A program made the position numbers and the translations under genes. A model generated the notes under the pieces. The model had not been told where the DNA came from, did no database searches, and saw only the letters and a program-made list of their open reading frames with translations. From positions 310,001 through 374,000 of the forward strand of contig NZ_JACVFB010000007.1 of assembly GCF_014529945.1 (NCBI RefSeq): 64,000 nucleotides of DNA, read 5' to 3'. This document shows positions 28,201 through 36,087 of this stretch, one piece after another. The DNA comes from Chitinophaga varians (GTDB taxonomy: Bacteria > Bacteroidota > Bacteroidia > Chitinophagales > Chitinophagaceae). How positions within the stretch are numbered: the first letter of the stretch is position 1; every line of letters starts with the position of its first letter.

Positions 28201-28340
28201 TTGGTCACGTCCGGGAAAGCGTCCACCCCGATCTGCTTAAAGCTGAGATACCCTGCAATGGCCATCACGCCGGCGGCAAAAAAGATGAAATATTTATTCT
28301 TCAGGGAAAAAGCAAGTATCTGCTTAATGAATCTGTTCAT
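25221..28340 (-). CDS. Heavy-metal efflux RND pump, CusA/CzcA type
   Basis: 1039-residue proton-driven inner-membrane pump that, with the adaptor and TolC proteins encoded next to it, moves metal ions (or a similar substrate) across the envelope. Visible are an N-terminal helix (about 18-33), the porter segments, and TM4 with MGAIDFGIIIDGAVVMMEG near 393-411, the charged motif typical of the heavy-metal RND subfamily. The second half repeats the layout. Length matches CusA and CzcA. It ends a five-gene minus-strand cluster: two-component system, TolC, adaptor, pump. The metal cannot be decided from sequence. Confidence 0.93.
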   Translation of the reverse strand: MNRFIKQILAFSLKNKYFIFFAAGVMAIAGYLSFKQIGVDAFPDVTNTTVTIITQWQGRSAEEVEKFVTRPIEIAMNRAQKKTHIRSSSLFGLSVVKVIFDDDVDDTFARQQINNNIASANLPEGVDPEIEPPYGPTGEIYRYTLESSKLNIEQLKTLQDWVVERNLLAVPGVADIVSFGGEVKIYQVTMNPDKAIQYGITAQEMFQALSKSNVNVGGDVIVKNAQAYVVRGIGVLNNVEEIKNVIVDHIGGTPILVKDVADVSVAALPRLGQVGRDRDNDMVEGIVVMRKGENPANVIVELKKKIEELNTRILPDDVKIKTFYNREDLIDFSTHTVLHNMIEGIIFVTVIVFIFMADWRTTVIVAVVIPLALLFAFICLKLKGMSANLLSMGAIDFGIIIDGAVVMMEGIFVVLDRKAHQVGMERFNRLSKLGMIRKACMENGKGIFFAKLIIITGLLPIFTFEKVEGKMFSPLAWTLGFALLGALILTFTLVPAMASVLLRKNVKEKENFFLRFVHRTTSRLFNYTFHHRRLVFTFSIIVLIIGLYCFRFLGTEFLPQLNEGAIYIRATGPLSTSLEESVKVADEMRKKILVFPEVKQVMSQTGRPNDGTDATGFYNIEFHVDIYPQDEWKSGISKEELIRRMNARLDGTPGVTLNFSQPIMDNVEEAVSGVKGSIVVKLFGDDFKTVEKHEEQIEKILKTVRGIEDLGIMRNIGQPELRINLNQQKMALYGVTTEDANSVIEMAIGGKAATKIYEGERNFDLRIRYPEGFREDEVAIGNLSIPTLRGNKIPLKEIADISHIIGPSMIYRDKHQRYGAIKFSVRGRDLGSTIDEARRKVDEQVTLPKNYFLEWAGDFENQQRATKRLTQVVPISLFLIFLFLFILFGRMKDALLVLNNVPFAIIGGIFSLWLTGINFSISAGIGFIALFGICVQNGVILLTKFKTNIRGMHQYSDSLLAQAIHDGVESRIRPVIMTAMMAAIGLLPAAMSHGIGSETARPLARVVIGGLITDTLFNLFIFPIVFYWVYRRMLRKAEA

Positions 28341-28358
28341 AATGCTGGCCTTTAGGGT

Positions 28359-29471
28359 TTACTGCTGATCGCTCAGTGTGTCATAAATAAATACCTGACG
28401 GGAAGCGATGATCCGCTCTCCTTCTTTCAACCCGGAGGCGATGTAAGTTCGGCCCTCTACGGTTTTGGCGACCTGTATTTCACGGATAGTGACGCCTGGT
28501 TTGGCATTCGTCAGCACCAGCACATAATATTTATCGTGGTCAAAGATGATACCGCGGGAGGGAATGCTCACCAGATTGGAGTCCACGTGGCGTTTGGCTT
28601 TGGCGCGCACAAACATCTCCGGCTTCAGGAAAAAGCCGGGATTATCCACTACCACCCTGGCTTTCATGACTTTGGTCTCCGGGTCCAGCACATTGTAGAT
28701 CTTGTCTATTTTACCCGTAAAGGTTTTGTCGGGATAAGACAGGGTAGACATCTGTACCTGATCTCCTTCCCGAATACCGGATATGTCAGATTCAAAAACA
28801 TTGATCATGGCCCATACATTATTAAGATCGGCCACTACGAAGATGGGATCTGAATTATCGGGCCGCCATTGCATGCTTTCAGCGGCTCTTTTGCTGATCA
28901 CAAATCCGGGTACCGGCGCTTTTACCAGGTAGCTGGTTTGGTGCGCGCCACCATTTATTTCCAGTACGGCGCTCGATTTATTATAGGCTGCTACGGCTTT
29001 ATCGTAGTTGCTTTTAGCCTCCTCATAGTCCTTCCGGGAATTTAATCCGCTTTTATAGAAAGACTCCGCCACTTCCATATTTCGTTTGGCGGTAGCCATA
29101 TCGCTGCCGGTTATACGTTGATCTGCCGTAAAGCCCGCCATTTCAGGGCTTTTGATCACCGCGAGCACCTGTCCTTTTTTCACGAAATCGCCGGAATGCA
29201 CTTTTACCTCGGTGACGATACCGCTGACCATCGGGAAGATGCGGGCGGTTTTATCTTCATTTTCGCTGATTTTGCCGGTCAGCATAATTTCATTGTCCAC
29301 AGATGCGGTAGCGGCAGTATCCACCACCAGCGTGCGAAGCAACGAGTCGCTGAGCGCCCATTGAGCGGATTTGTCAGGAACCGTTTTGCTGCCGCAGCCG
29401 GTGAGGAGGATGCCCTGGATGGATATAATAAAAACAGCTGCAGGTATATAAAGCTTTTTAATGTTTTGCAT
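28359..29471 (-). CDS. RND efflux periplasmic adaptor lipoprotein (HlyD/CusB type)
   Basis: About 370 residues. The signal ends in lipobox LLTGC, so it should be lipid-anchored. The mature chain has the order of this family: lipoyl half near 70-100 (VSGIVTEVKVHSGDFVKKGQ), a helical hairpin (ATAKRNMEVAESFYKSG and on), the second lipoyl half (VKAPVPGFVISKRAAESM), a beta-barrel part and a C-terminal GLKEGERIIAS. The frame opens with a TTG at 29492 overlapping the tolC stop. I prefer the ATG at 29471, which gives a normal signal peptide. It lies 18 bp before the pump gene. Confidence 0.9.
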   Translation of the reverse strand: MQNIKKLYIPAAVFIISIQGILLTGCGSKTVPDKSAQWALSDSLLRTLVVDTAATASVDNEIMLTGKISENEDKTARIFPMVSGIVTEVKVHSGDFVKKGQVLAVIKSPEMAGFTADQRITGSDMATAKRNMEVAESFYKSGLNSRKDYEEAKSNYDKAVAAYNKSSAVLEINGGAHQTSYLVKAPVPGFVISKRAAESMQWRPDNSDPIFVVADLNNVWAMINVFESDISGIREGDQVQMSTLSYPDKTFTGKIDKIYNVLDPETKVMKARVVVDNPGFFLKPEMFVRAKAKRHVDSNLVSIPSRGIIFDHDKYYVLVLTNAKPGVTIREIQVAKTVEGRTYIASGLKEGERIIASRQVFIYDTLSDQQ

Positions 29472-29488
29472 GATGATGGCGTGTTTGA

Positions 29489-30769
29489 TCAAAGATGGAA
29501 AATGGAAGCACCGGTGGCGAAATTGATTTGTTCCAGTGCATTAAGTCGGTTGTATTTAAGCTCGTTCATTTTGAGCACGTTGTTGCGGTAGGCATCATAC
29601 AGGTCAATAAACTCCAGCAGTCCTATATTATGCAGTCCGTAATTTTTTTCCACTTCGCGCATCATGGTGGTGTATTCCTGCTCAAATCCGGGGTCAAATT
29701 CCTGTAGCAGCTTTTCAGTTTTCAGCGCCTGCTGCAGGCTGTTCATGACATCATGCTCCAGCTGGTCCTGTGTACCGTTGAGCTGTAGTTTGCTGTTCTC
29801 CAGTGCTGCTTTCGCCATTTTAATATTCCCCTGGTTGCGGTTAAAGAAAGGCAACGGCATGGAGATATTAAGGCCATTGTAGTTCCTTTCGAAGTTACCC
29901 TGCTTATCATACGAAAAACCAAGTTGCACGTCCGGTACGGCGAGGGAACGTTGCAGGCGCAGGTTCGTATTATTATACTGTACATTTTCCTGGGCAATTT
30001 TGAGATCGTACCGGTTGGCCTTCGCGGTATCCAGCAATGTCTGAAAAGATAATCCCGATACGGGCACGCCTGCCAGCGTATCCGGCAGCTGCGGCTGTAT
30101 ATTAACGGTAGCGGGTACACGGATCAGCAGCGCCAGATCGGACTGTGTTTGCTGGATGTCTTTTTCCAGCTCCAGCGCATCATGTTGCAGATCGTACAGC
30201 AGTGATTTGATACGGATGATCTCTTTGGGAGCGATATTGCCCATGGCTTTCTGCTGCTCAAATACTTTGACGATCTGTTGCAGAAAAGCGATCTGGCGGC
30301 CAAAAGTTTGCTGCGATTGCTGTTTGTAATAAAGATCGAAGAAGTTGTCGTGCAGGGAAAAACGGAGGGTACGCAACAAATCGAAGAACTGGTATTCGGT
30401 CATCTTTACACCGCTTTGCGCCAGTTGCACCGCTTTATTGCGCTTGCCGGCCAGCTTAAACAGCTGTTGTACCTGGAGGGAATTTTGACCATTGTAGGAG
30501 AAATCAAACCACTTTTTGGTGGTATGGTTGTACAATACATTTTCGAAAGTCACCTGGGGATTGTCCCATAGCCGGGCGGTGATCACCTCCGCTTTGGCGG
30601 CGTCGATATTAAATTTCTGTGCCAGCAGCGGAATATTTTTCTGAAGAAGCTGCTGTTCTGCCTCCGGTAGTGTAAGTTTCAGGGTATCCAACGTTTGCGC
30701 ATGTACGCAACAACTCCATAGGATGCCCAACAGTACAGGAAAGGTTTGTAATGCTAGTCTGATCGTCAT
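29489..30769 (-). CDS. TolC-family outer-membrane channel protein
   Basis: About 426 residues. The signal peptide is MTIRLALQTFPVLLGILWSCC... and ends near AQ; I chose the ATG at 30769 for that reason over a longer frame from 30814. The rest is two rounds of long helices with Gln/Asn-rich repeats (LLQKNIPLLAQKFNIDAAKAE near 40; YDLKIAQENVQYNNTNLRLQ near 250), as in CusC and CzcC. It is the first of three pump genes and ends within 18 bp of the adaptor gene. Confidence 0.9.
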   Translation of the reverse strand: MTIRLALQTFPVLLGILWSCCVHAQTLDTLKLTLPEAEQQLLQKNIPLLAQKFNIDAAKAEVITARLWDNPQVTFENVLYNHTTKKWFDFSYNGQNSLQVQQLFKLAGKRNKAVQLAQSGVKMTEYQFFDLLRTLRFSLHDNFFDLYYKQQSQQTFGRQIAFLQQIVKVFEQQKAMGNIAPKEIIRIKSLLYDLQHDALELEKDIQQTQSDLALLIRVPATVNIQPQLPDTLAGVPVSGLSFQTLLDTAKANRYDLKIAQENVQYNNTNLRLQRSLAVPDVQLGFSYDKQGNFERNYNGLNISMPLPFFNRNQGNIKMAKAALENSKLQLNGTQDQLEHDVMNSLQQALKTEKLLQEFDPGFEQEYTTMMREVEKNYGLHNIGLLEFIDLYDAYRNNVLKMNELKYNRLNALEQINFATGASIFHL

Positions 30770-30839
30770 ACAACTGATTTTTCGTTGCAAAGATGGCGAT
30801 AGGCTATTAAGCACTAATTAGAATGAAGTTAAAACAAAA

Positions 30840-32210
30840 TTAGATTTTAACGTCTGTTGGAAAAAAAATGTTAAAGGTGGTACCCTGCCCCAATACACTG
30901 CTCACTGTAATAGTGGCCTGATGGAGCTGAAAGATGCGCTGGGCCATGGCCAGCCCGATGCCGTAGCCGGCAAACGTATAGGCGTTGTCTGCACGGTACA
31001 GCGGAAGGAATATTTTGTCCAGCTCTCCCGGCGCAATGCCGATGCCTTTGTCGCTCACGGAGATAACGAGGCAATTGGCGCTATAGGTAAGGCGAAGACT
31101 GACGGGTTGGTGGTGTGAAAACTTAAACGCATTACGGACGATGTTCTGTAGGGCCAGCATCAACAGCGGCCGGTTACCGCGGACGGACAGCCGTGAGGCG
31201 TCTTCCGGCAGATCGCTCAGCACCACTTCCACCTGATACGGCGGTGTTTTGTACTGCCAGTGTTCCTGAATCTCCCACAACAGCTCATCGAGCCGCACGG
31301 CTTCGGTATTGGCAGGAGTCAGGATCACATCTACACGGGTGAGCTGTAAAAGGCCGTCGGTGATCACTTTCAGCTTTTCCGATTCGTCCAGCACCGTGTC
31401 CAGCGTAGCTATATATTCCGCCTGGGTGCGTTCGCGATGCAGGGTCACTTCTATCTCACCGATGATGGTGGTCAGCGGCGTTCTTAATTCATGCGAGGCA
31501 TTAGACACAAAGGAGCGCTGCATCTCAAAAGCCTGCTCCAGGTGTTGCAACAGCTCATTAAAATTTCCGGCCAGTTCGGCGATCTCATCTTTGTTGCGCC
31601 CCTGTTCCACCCGCGTATGCAGGTTGTTGGAGCGTATCTTCTTCACCTGCTTATTGATGCTCTGGATGGGTTGCAGCGCTTTGCTGGCAAACCATTGTCC
31701 CAGCAGGAAGGTAACGACCAGGGATATACAAAGGATGATGACCAGTATCAGCGCGAGGTATTGCAGTTGTTGTTCACCGGCTTTGTTGCGGGCGGTCACG
31801 ATCACCACAAAGTCGCCCTGATTGTCGGGATAAAACATGCCAACGCCATACTTTTCTCCAAACGTAAAACGATAGGTGCTGTTTTTACGGATGGTGTTCA
31901 GCAGCGATGGTGGCCAGTTATACTTTACCTTCTCCAGGAAAACAGGCTGATCGCCCTGGTCATAAATATTGCTGGATTCATCGGGGATGCTCTGGGCGTA
32001 ACTCTTTTCTATCTCCAGGAATTTCTTCTTGGTCAGTTCATCTTTTTCGAGGTACACCTGCGCGGTGACCAGCGCCCTTACCTGCAGGAGTTTATAGAAG
32101 CTGTTACGGATGTATTGGGCAGACAACAGGTATATCAATACAAATACCCCGGTAAGAATGATACCGGTGATGAGGGTAAACTGTAATGATAAGCGATGTC
32201 TTATTTTCAT
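30840..32210 (-). CDS. Sensor histidine kinase of the metal-efflux locus (CusS type)
   Basis: 456 residues. Two membrane helices (about 11-32 and 151-172) flank a periplasmic sensor of about 115 residues. HAMP (173-225) and dimerisation helix with phospho-acceptor His240 (SNASHELRTPLTTI) follow. The ATP-binding domain has N-box NAFKFSHH, G1 VSDKGIGIAP and G2 GYGIGLAMAQ. By its place next to the tripartite pump it likely senses periplasmic metal and activates the response regulator that starts 4 bp inside its frame. The pump operon starts 71 bp downstream. Confidence 0.93.
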   Translation of the reverse strand: MKIRHRLSLQFTLITGIILTGVFVLIYLLSAQYIRNSFYKLLQVRALVTAQVYLEKDELTKKKFLEIEKSYAQSIPDESSNIYDQGDQPVFLEKVKYNWPPSLLNTIRKNSTYRFTFGEKYGVGMFYPDNQGDFVVIVTARNKAGEQQLQYLALILVIILCISLVVTFLLGQWFASKALQPIQSINKQVKKIRSNNLHTRVEQGRNKDEIAELAGNFNELLQHLEQAFEMQRSFVSNASHELRTPLTTIIGEIEVTLHRERTQAEYIATLDTVLDESEKLKVITDGLLQLTRVDVILTPANTEAVRLDELLWEIQEHWQYKTPPYQVEVVLSDLPEDASRLSVRGNRPLLMLALQNIVRNAFKFSHHQPVSLRLTYSANCLVISVSDKGIGIAPGELDKIFLPLYRADNAYTFAGYGIGLAMAQRIFQLHQATITVSSVLGQGTTFNIFFPTDVKI

Positions 32211-32908
32211 AACTGTTGCTGCCAGGTACTTTTAACTTTCATGACGTATCCCATCCCCACGACCGTATGGATCAGCTTTTCGCCGCTGAAGCCTTTCTCG
32301 ATCTTGTTACGGAGATAGTTCACATATACATCAATGGTGTTGGTGCCGGTATCGAACTCCAGTCCCCATACCGCTTCCGAGATCAGCGCACGGGACAGCA
32401 CTTTGCCGGTATTTTTGAGCAGCAGTTCCAGCAAGGCGTATTCTTTGGCAGTGAGGGTGATCTCCTGTCCTTCTCTGCTGGCGGTTTTAGAGGTAGTGTC
32501 CAGGCGTAGGTCCGCGAGGGTGAGTATTTCTTTTTCCTGTTTGAAATTGTTCTTACGGCGTGACAGGGCGTTCACGCGGGCTACCAGTTCAGAGAAGTGA
32601 AATGGTTTGGCGAGGTAGTCATCGGCGCCGGCATTGAGGCCGTCCACAATATCATGGGTGGCGCTCAGTGCGGTGAGCATGAGCACCGGCGCCGTGATGT
32701 CGCGGGTACGCAGGTTTTTGCAGATGGTCAGCCCGTTGATGCCCGGCAGCATGATGTCGAGTATGATCAGATCATAGTCCTGCTCTATCGCTGCCTGTTG
32801 CCCCAGCAGGCCATCGTTATATACTTCCACCTGATGATGATGTTCTTCCAGTCCTCTTTTAATAAAGGCCCCTACTTTGGACTCATCTTCTATAACCAAT
32901 ATTTTCAT
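32207..32908 (-). CDS. OmpR/PhoB-type response regulator of the efflux locus (CusR type)
   Basis: 233 residues. Receiver domain at 1-120 with acidic pair ED near 7-8, phospho-acceptor Asp51 (LIILDIMLPGING), Thr79 and Lys101 (DDYLAKPF). The winged-helix output domain is at about 130-228 (EYALLELLLKNTGKVLSRALI, NTIDVYVNYLRNKIE). It probably controls the efflux genes downstream. The gene overlaps the kinase gene by 4 bp (ATGA type), so both are made together. A TACTTTTG box (plus strand 32939-32946) is a candidate promoter element 31 bp upstream. Confidence 0.94.
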   Translation of the reverse strand: MKILVIEDESKVGAFIKRGLEEHHHQVEVYNDGLLGQQAAIEQDYDLIILDIMLPGINGLTICKNLRTRDITAPVLMLTALSATHDIVDGLNAGADDYLAKPFHFSELVARVNALSRRKNNFKQEKEILTLADLRLDTTSKTASREGQEITLTAKEYALLELLLKNTGKVLSRALISEAVWGLEFDTGTNTIDVYVNYLRNKIEKGFSGEKLIHTVVGMGYVMKVKSTWQQQL

Positions 32909-32938
32909 ACTTGAGGTATTATTATACTATGATCTATG

Positions 32939-32946
32939 CAAAAGTA
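32939..32946 (-). promoter_or_regulatory. Putative -7 box of the two-component genes
   Basis: TACTTTTG on the minus strand fits TAnnTTTG. The region about 19 bases upstream has no good TTTG, so support is partial. Confidence 0.4.
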
Positions 32947-33107
32947 GGAATGTTTCAGTTGGCTGGCATTAAAGGGAGATTAAAACATCCGTAGCGACTG
33001 AAATTTTCACATTTTGTGTGATGAATACAGGTTGATGATCAACTTTTTGTTAGTACATTTTAAGCAGATCGATTAGTTTTGCAAACAACCTAAACAGGCA
33101 CCGTATC

Positions 33108-33665
33108 ATGCAACTACCCGTACTCAGCACAGAACAACTGGTGCTCCGCCCTATTACAGAAAAAGATACCGCTGCTTTGTTCTCCCTCTTTTCCAAAGAA
33201 GAAGTGACACGGTACATGGACATTGACGCCTTCACTAATATTACGGAGGCTACCCAGATCATTACGTATTTCCGTGAACGTTGGGAAAAACAGGAAGGAA
33301 TGCGCTGGGCTATTACTTTCAAAGACAAGGATGAATTAGTGGGCACCTGTGGTTTTCATCACTGGAATAAAACACATTATAAGATAGAGCTGGGCTATGA
33401 CCTGTTACCTTCCTATTGGGGCAAGGGTATTATGACTGCGGCCATCGGGCTGATCCTGAAGTTTGTATATGAGGAGTTGCAGCTGAACCGGGTGGAAGCT
33501 TTCGTAGACCCGTTGAATGCAGCATCTTCCCGTTTGCTGGGGAGGCTGGGGTTTCGTCATGAAGGGATGTTGCGCGATGCTTTCTTTGAAAAAGGGAAGT
33601 TTGTGGATGCGGACCTGTACAGTTTACTTCGCCGGGAATACGACCGGGAGGCTATCTGGCAATAA
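33108..33665 (+). CDS. GNAT acetyltransferase, RimJ/RimL type
   Basis: 185 residues. It has the RimL pattern: RLVLRPITEKDTAALF-like start (LVLRPITEKDTAALFSLF at 12-29), VGTCGFHHWN near 86, YDLLPSYWGKGIMTAAI near 103-119 with the acetyl-CoA loop, and DPLNAASSRLLGRLGFRHEG near 138. It transfers an acetyl group from acetyl-CoA to an amine, perhaps a protein N-terminus; the substrate is unknown. A TAGTTTTG box lies at 33074-33081. The next GNAT gene starts 17 bp downstream. Confidence 0.88.
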   Translation: MQLPVLSTEQLVLRPITEKDTAALFSLFSKEEVTRYMDIDAFTNITEATQIITYFRERWEKQEGMRWAITFKDKDELVGTCGFHHWNKTHYKIELGYDLLPSYWGKGIMTAAIGLILKFVYEELQLNRVEAFVDPLNAASSRLLGRLGFRHEGMLRDAFFEKGKFVDADLYSLLRREYDREAIWQ

Positions 33666-33682
33666 TTTTCTTTATCTGACAT

Positions 33683-34180
33683 ATGATGCATTTGCAATAT
33701 CGGGATGCAGTCCCGGAGGATTTACCTCAAATTGTCGACATTTATAACAGCACGGTGGCTGGCAGGATGGTCACTGCCGACACATCGCCGGTGACGGTAG
33801 AGAGCCGGTTGGCCTGGTTCCACGCGCACAATCCCGAACGCCGTCCGTTGTGGATGGTGTATGATGATGCCGCGTTGGTGGGCTGGATCAGTTTCTCTTC
33901 ATTTTATGGCCGGCCGGCCTATGACGGCACTGTGGAAGTGAGTATTTATCTGGCCGAGCGCGCGCGGGGCCGGGGTTATGGGAAAGTGGTGCTGCAGCAC
34001 GCCATCGATGTGGCGCCGCAGTACAACATTCATACATTGCTGGGTTTCATTTTCGCGCACAACATTCCCAGTCTGAAACTGTTTGAAGCTAAGGGGTTTT
34101 CGGAGTGGGCTCATTTGCCTGACGTGGCCATTTTGGACGGACAGGCCCGGACATTGAAGATCCTGGGCCTGAAAGTATAG
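33683..34180 (+). CDS. GNAT acetyltransferase, phosphinothricin acetyltransferase-like
   Basis: 165 residues. The start YRDAVPEDLPQIVDIYN, then VTVESRLAWFHAHNPERRPL, VEVSIYLAERARGRGYGKVV (acetyl-CoA site) and GFIFAHNIPSLKLFEAKGFSE in two blocks are characteristic of the PAT/YncA subgroup. These acetylate phosphinothricin, methionine sulfone or similar small amines; the true substrate here is not known. It follows the first GNAT gene on the same strand with a 17-bp gap, so they are likely cotranscribed. Confidence 0.87.
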   Translation: MMHLQYRDAVPEDLPQIVDIYNSTVAGRMVTADTSPVTVESRLAWFHAHNPERRPLWMVYDDAALVGWISFSSFYGRPAYDGTVEVSIYLAERARGRGYGKVVLQHAIDVAPQYNIHTLLGFIFAHNIPSLKLFEAKGFSEWAHLPDVAILDGQARTLKILGLKV

Positions 34181-34190
34181 GCATCCTACG

Positions 34191-34224
34191 TCATTCGTCA
34201 TTCGTCATTCGTAATTCGTAATTT
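34191..34224. repeat. Heptamer tandem repeat (ATTCGTC/ATTCGTA)
   Basis: Three CATTCGT units run into two AATTCGT-type units and a T-run, between a GNAT gene and the EamA gene. The same heptamer makes the longer inverted array at 55071-55187. Confidence 0.7.
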
Positions 34225-34229
34225 TTTTT

Positions 34230-34643
34230 ATGTGGTGGATATATGCTTTATTATCGGCCGCTTTTGCGGCGTTGACAGCGATTTTTGCCAAGATAGGCGT
34301 CGCTGATGTACCCTCCAATGTGGCAACAGGTATCCGTACCATTATCATTTTGCTGGTGGCATGGGGTATTGTGCTGGTGAGGGGAGAATATAAGGGGGTG
34401 ACGCTGACGAGGCATACGCTGGTGTTTCTGGTGTTGTCGGGACTGGCGACCGGTTTTTCGTGGATCTTTTATTTTAAGGCGCTGCAGATAGGCAAGGTGT
34501 CGCAGGTGGCGCCGGTCGACAAGTTAAGTGTAGCGTTGACCATCATCTTATCGGCTATTTTCCTCCAGGAGGCTATTACCTGGAAAACGGCGATTGGTGC
34601 CTTACTGATAATTTCAGGCACACTGGTATTGATCATTAAGTAG
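34230..34643 (+). CDS. Half-size EamA/DMT-family membrane protein
   Basis: 137 residues with four or five predicted helices: about 4-22, 34-50, 65-85 (LVFLVLSGLATGFSWIFYF), 92-110 and 117-136. The ALQIGKVSQVAPVDKLSVALTI segment is the conserved end of an EamA domain. Full DMT transporters have two such domains (about 300 residues), so this works as a dimer or is a half unit, as seen in other single-domain members. The substrate is unknown. Confidence 0.8.
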   Translation: MWWIYALLSAAFAALTAIFAKIGVADVPSNVATGIRTIIILLVAWGIVLVRGEYKGVTLTRHTLVFLVLSGLATGFSWIFYFKALQIGKVSQVAPVDKLSVALTIILSAIFLQEAITWKTAIGALLIISGTLVLIIK

Positions 34644-34685
34644 CGGGGCTACCTAACAGACATCCATTATACAATGCCGGGTTGA

Positions 34686-35342
34686 TTAAATGGCGGGGGT
34701 GGTGTTTGGGCTGATCTTATAGACACAGCGGCGGGCGCCATTGATGATATGGTCCAGGCGTGTTACCTGTACCGCTTCACCAATAACGCTGATAAAGGTA
34801 TTCATCTCTGAAGTACAGATATTGTCGCAGGTAGCGGCAGCGCAGCATATCGGGCAGTGGTTTTCGATAAAGAGGAAGATATCTCCTTCTTTTCTCCACT
34901 CTGCCAGGTAGCCTTCGCCGGTGCGGATGGCCGCAAAGGCGGTCAGCCTGTTTTCGATACCGGTTACGCCTTCCAGGGCGGTATTATATTTCTCCTGTTG
35001 ATTCTTTTCACGTGCCTGGATCACATTGGCCAGTGCTTCGGGGCCCAGTACCGTTTTAATGGTCTGGATGATGTCTACCGTCAGTTCGGTATGACTGTCC
35101 GGGAAGCGGGCATTGCCAAGCGGGGTCAGGCTCCATATCTGCATGGGGCGACCTACACCTTTGGATATACTTTCAAACTGCAACAAGCCCTCTTCAGCGA
35201 GCTTTACCAGCTGTAGTCGGGCGCCTTCCGTGGTGATACCCAATTCACCAGCCAGTTCGGCAGCAGACAGGGGGCCCTTGGTCTTGATGAGCATCAAAAA
35301 CCTGTCAGCGGCATTTTTGGTTCGTGTTGGATATTTTTCCAA
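34686..35342 (-). CDS. SufR-like helix-turn-helix regulator with C-terminal Cys cluster
   Basis: 218 residues. A winged helix lies at about 10-75 (AAELAGELGITTEGARLQLV, then the wing SKGVGRPMQIWSLT). The C-terminal part has Cys163, 166, 167, 172, 176 and Cys206 in NHCPICCAAATCDNIC and GARRCVY, like the Fe-S ligands of SufR regulators, where cluster loss relieves repression of suf. It is divergent from the FMN reductase and suf genes, which supports that role. The start is TTG at 35342: an in-frame TAG lies upstream and no ATG is available. The metal-binding role is inference. Confidence 0.8.
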   Translation of the reverse strand: MEKYPTRTKNAADRFLMLIKTKGPLSAAELAGELGITTEGARLQLVKLAEEGLLQFESISKGVGRPMQIWSLTPLGNARFPDSHTELTVDIIQTIKTVLGPEALANVIQAREKNQQEKYNTALEGVTGIENRLTAFAAIRTGEGYLAEWRKEGDIFLFIENHCPICCAAATCDNICTSEMNTFISVIGEAVQVTRLDHIINGARRCVYKISPNTTPAI

Positions 35343-35390
35343 GTTATTACTTGTTTTATTGTAAATGTCGTAATTTTGTAGGAGCTAAAA

Positions 35391-35473
35391 AAAAGAAATT
35401 TGGGATTTAGATGATTTTGAGAGCATTTTCGTCAACAATAAATCTCATAATCTTTTAAATCTCTAAATCTTAG
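35391..35473. repeat. AT-rich intergenic element with imperfect inverted halves
   Basis: ATTTGGGATTTAGATGATTTTGAGA on one side and AAATCTCTAAATCTT-type words on the other form imperfect inverted halves. Words like GAGATTTGGGAATTTA and GATTTAGTGATTTA recur at 63668-63700, and TCTAAAT words at 63750-63780. It fills the gap between the regulator and the FMN reductase gene, whose promoters must lie here. Confidence 0.5.
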
Positions 35474-35479
35474 GTATTA

Positions 35480-36049
35480 ATGAACGTACTCATATTTAAC
35501 GGCGCCACTGACACCCGCCCTGAAGCCACCTCCAACAGGCTGGCAGCTTACCTGTCAGATGCCTTAACAGAAAAGGGGTTACCAACCGAGATTTTCAGTC
35601 TGGCAGAAAAACAGATCCCGTTTTTTTCCATGTCGGAAGCGGCCCAAAAGCCGGAGAGTGTAACAGCGATGTGTGAGTCGTTCTGTAAGGCGGACCTTCA
35701 GATCTGGATGACGCCTTTATATCATGGCAGTATGACGGGGGCCATGAAGAATTGTCTGGACTGGCTGGAGCTGACAAGCAAACACCAACGGCCATATTTA
35801 ACCGGAAAGGTTGTAGCTTTGCTCTCCTGGGCTGACGGCACACAGGCCATGCAGGGGATTAACGCCATGGATGCCGTAGCGAAAGCACTGAGGGCCTGGG
35901 TACTGCCCTACTCTTTGCCTATCCTGAAAAATAATCTTTATGACCCGCAAACCAGCGGGTTTACTGCATTTTATAAAACCAAGCTGGATATGATGGTATC
36001 CCTGCTCTCTGCAGCCCAGTCACATGTGACCGCCGGGACAGCAATATGA
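35480..36049 (+). CDS. NAD(P)H-dependent FMN reductase family protein
   Basis: 189-residue flavodoxin-like protein. The signatures are an N-terminal FMN-binding loop (FNGATDTRPEATSNRLA), TPLYHGSMTGAMKNCLDWLE near 79-97 and a late VLPYSLPILKNN. It would reduce flavin or quinone-like compounds with NAD(P)H. It lies between the SufR-like regulator and sufA, 38 bp before sufA on the same strand, so it may belong to the Fe-S operon and help with redox chemistry or iron release; that link is inference. Confidence 0.82.
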   Translation: MNVLIFNGATDTRPEATSNRLAAYLSDALTEKGLPTEIFSLAEKQIPFFSMSEAAQKPESVTAMCESFCKADLQIWMTPLYHGSMTGAMKNCLDWLELTSKHQRPYLTGKVVALLSWADGTQAMQGINAMDAVAKALRAWVLPYSLPILKNNLYDPQTSGFTAFYKTKLDMMVSLLSAAQSHVTAGTAI

Positions 36050-36087
36050 GCCATCATTCAGTTTTACCAATTAAAAAATTCTGAATT

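Noticed and set aside
25896..28355. Plus-strand frame of 819 codons over the RND pump gene
   Set aside because: His/Gln-rich shadow of the pump on the opposite strand; the minus-strand frame has clear RND motifs.
34230..34643. Truncated EamA pseudogene
   Set aside because: The frame is intact with a normal start and stop, and single-domain members of this family exist.
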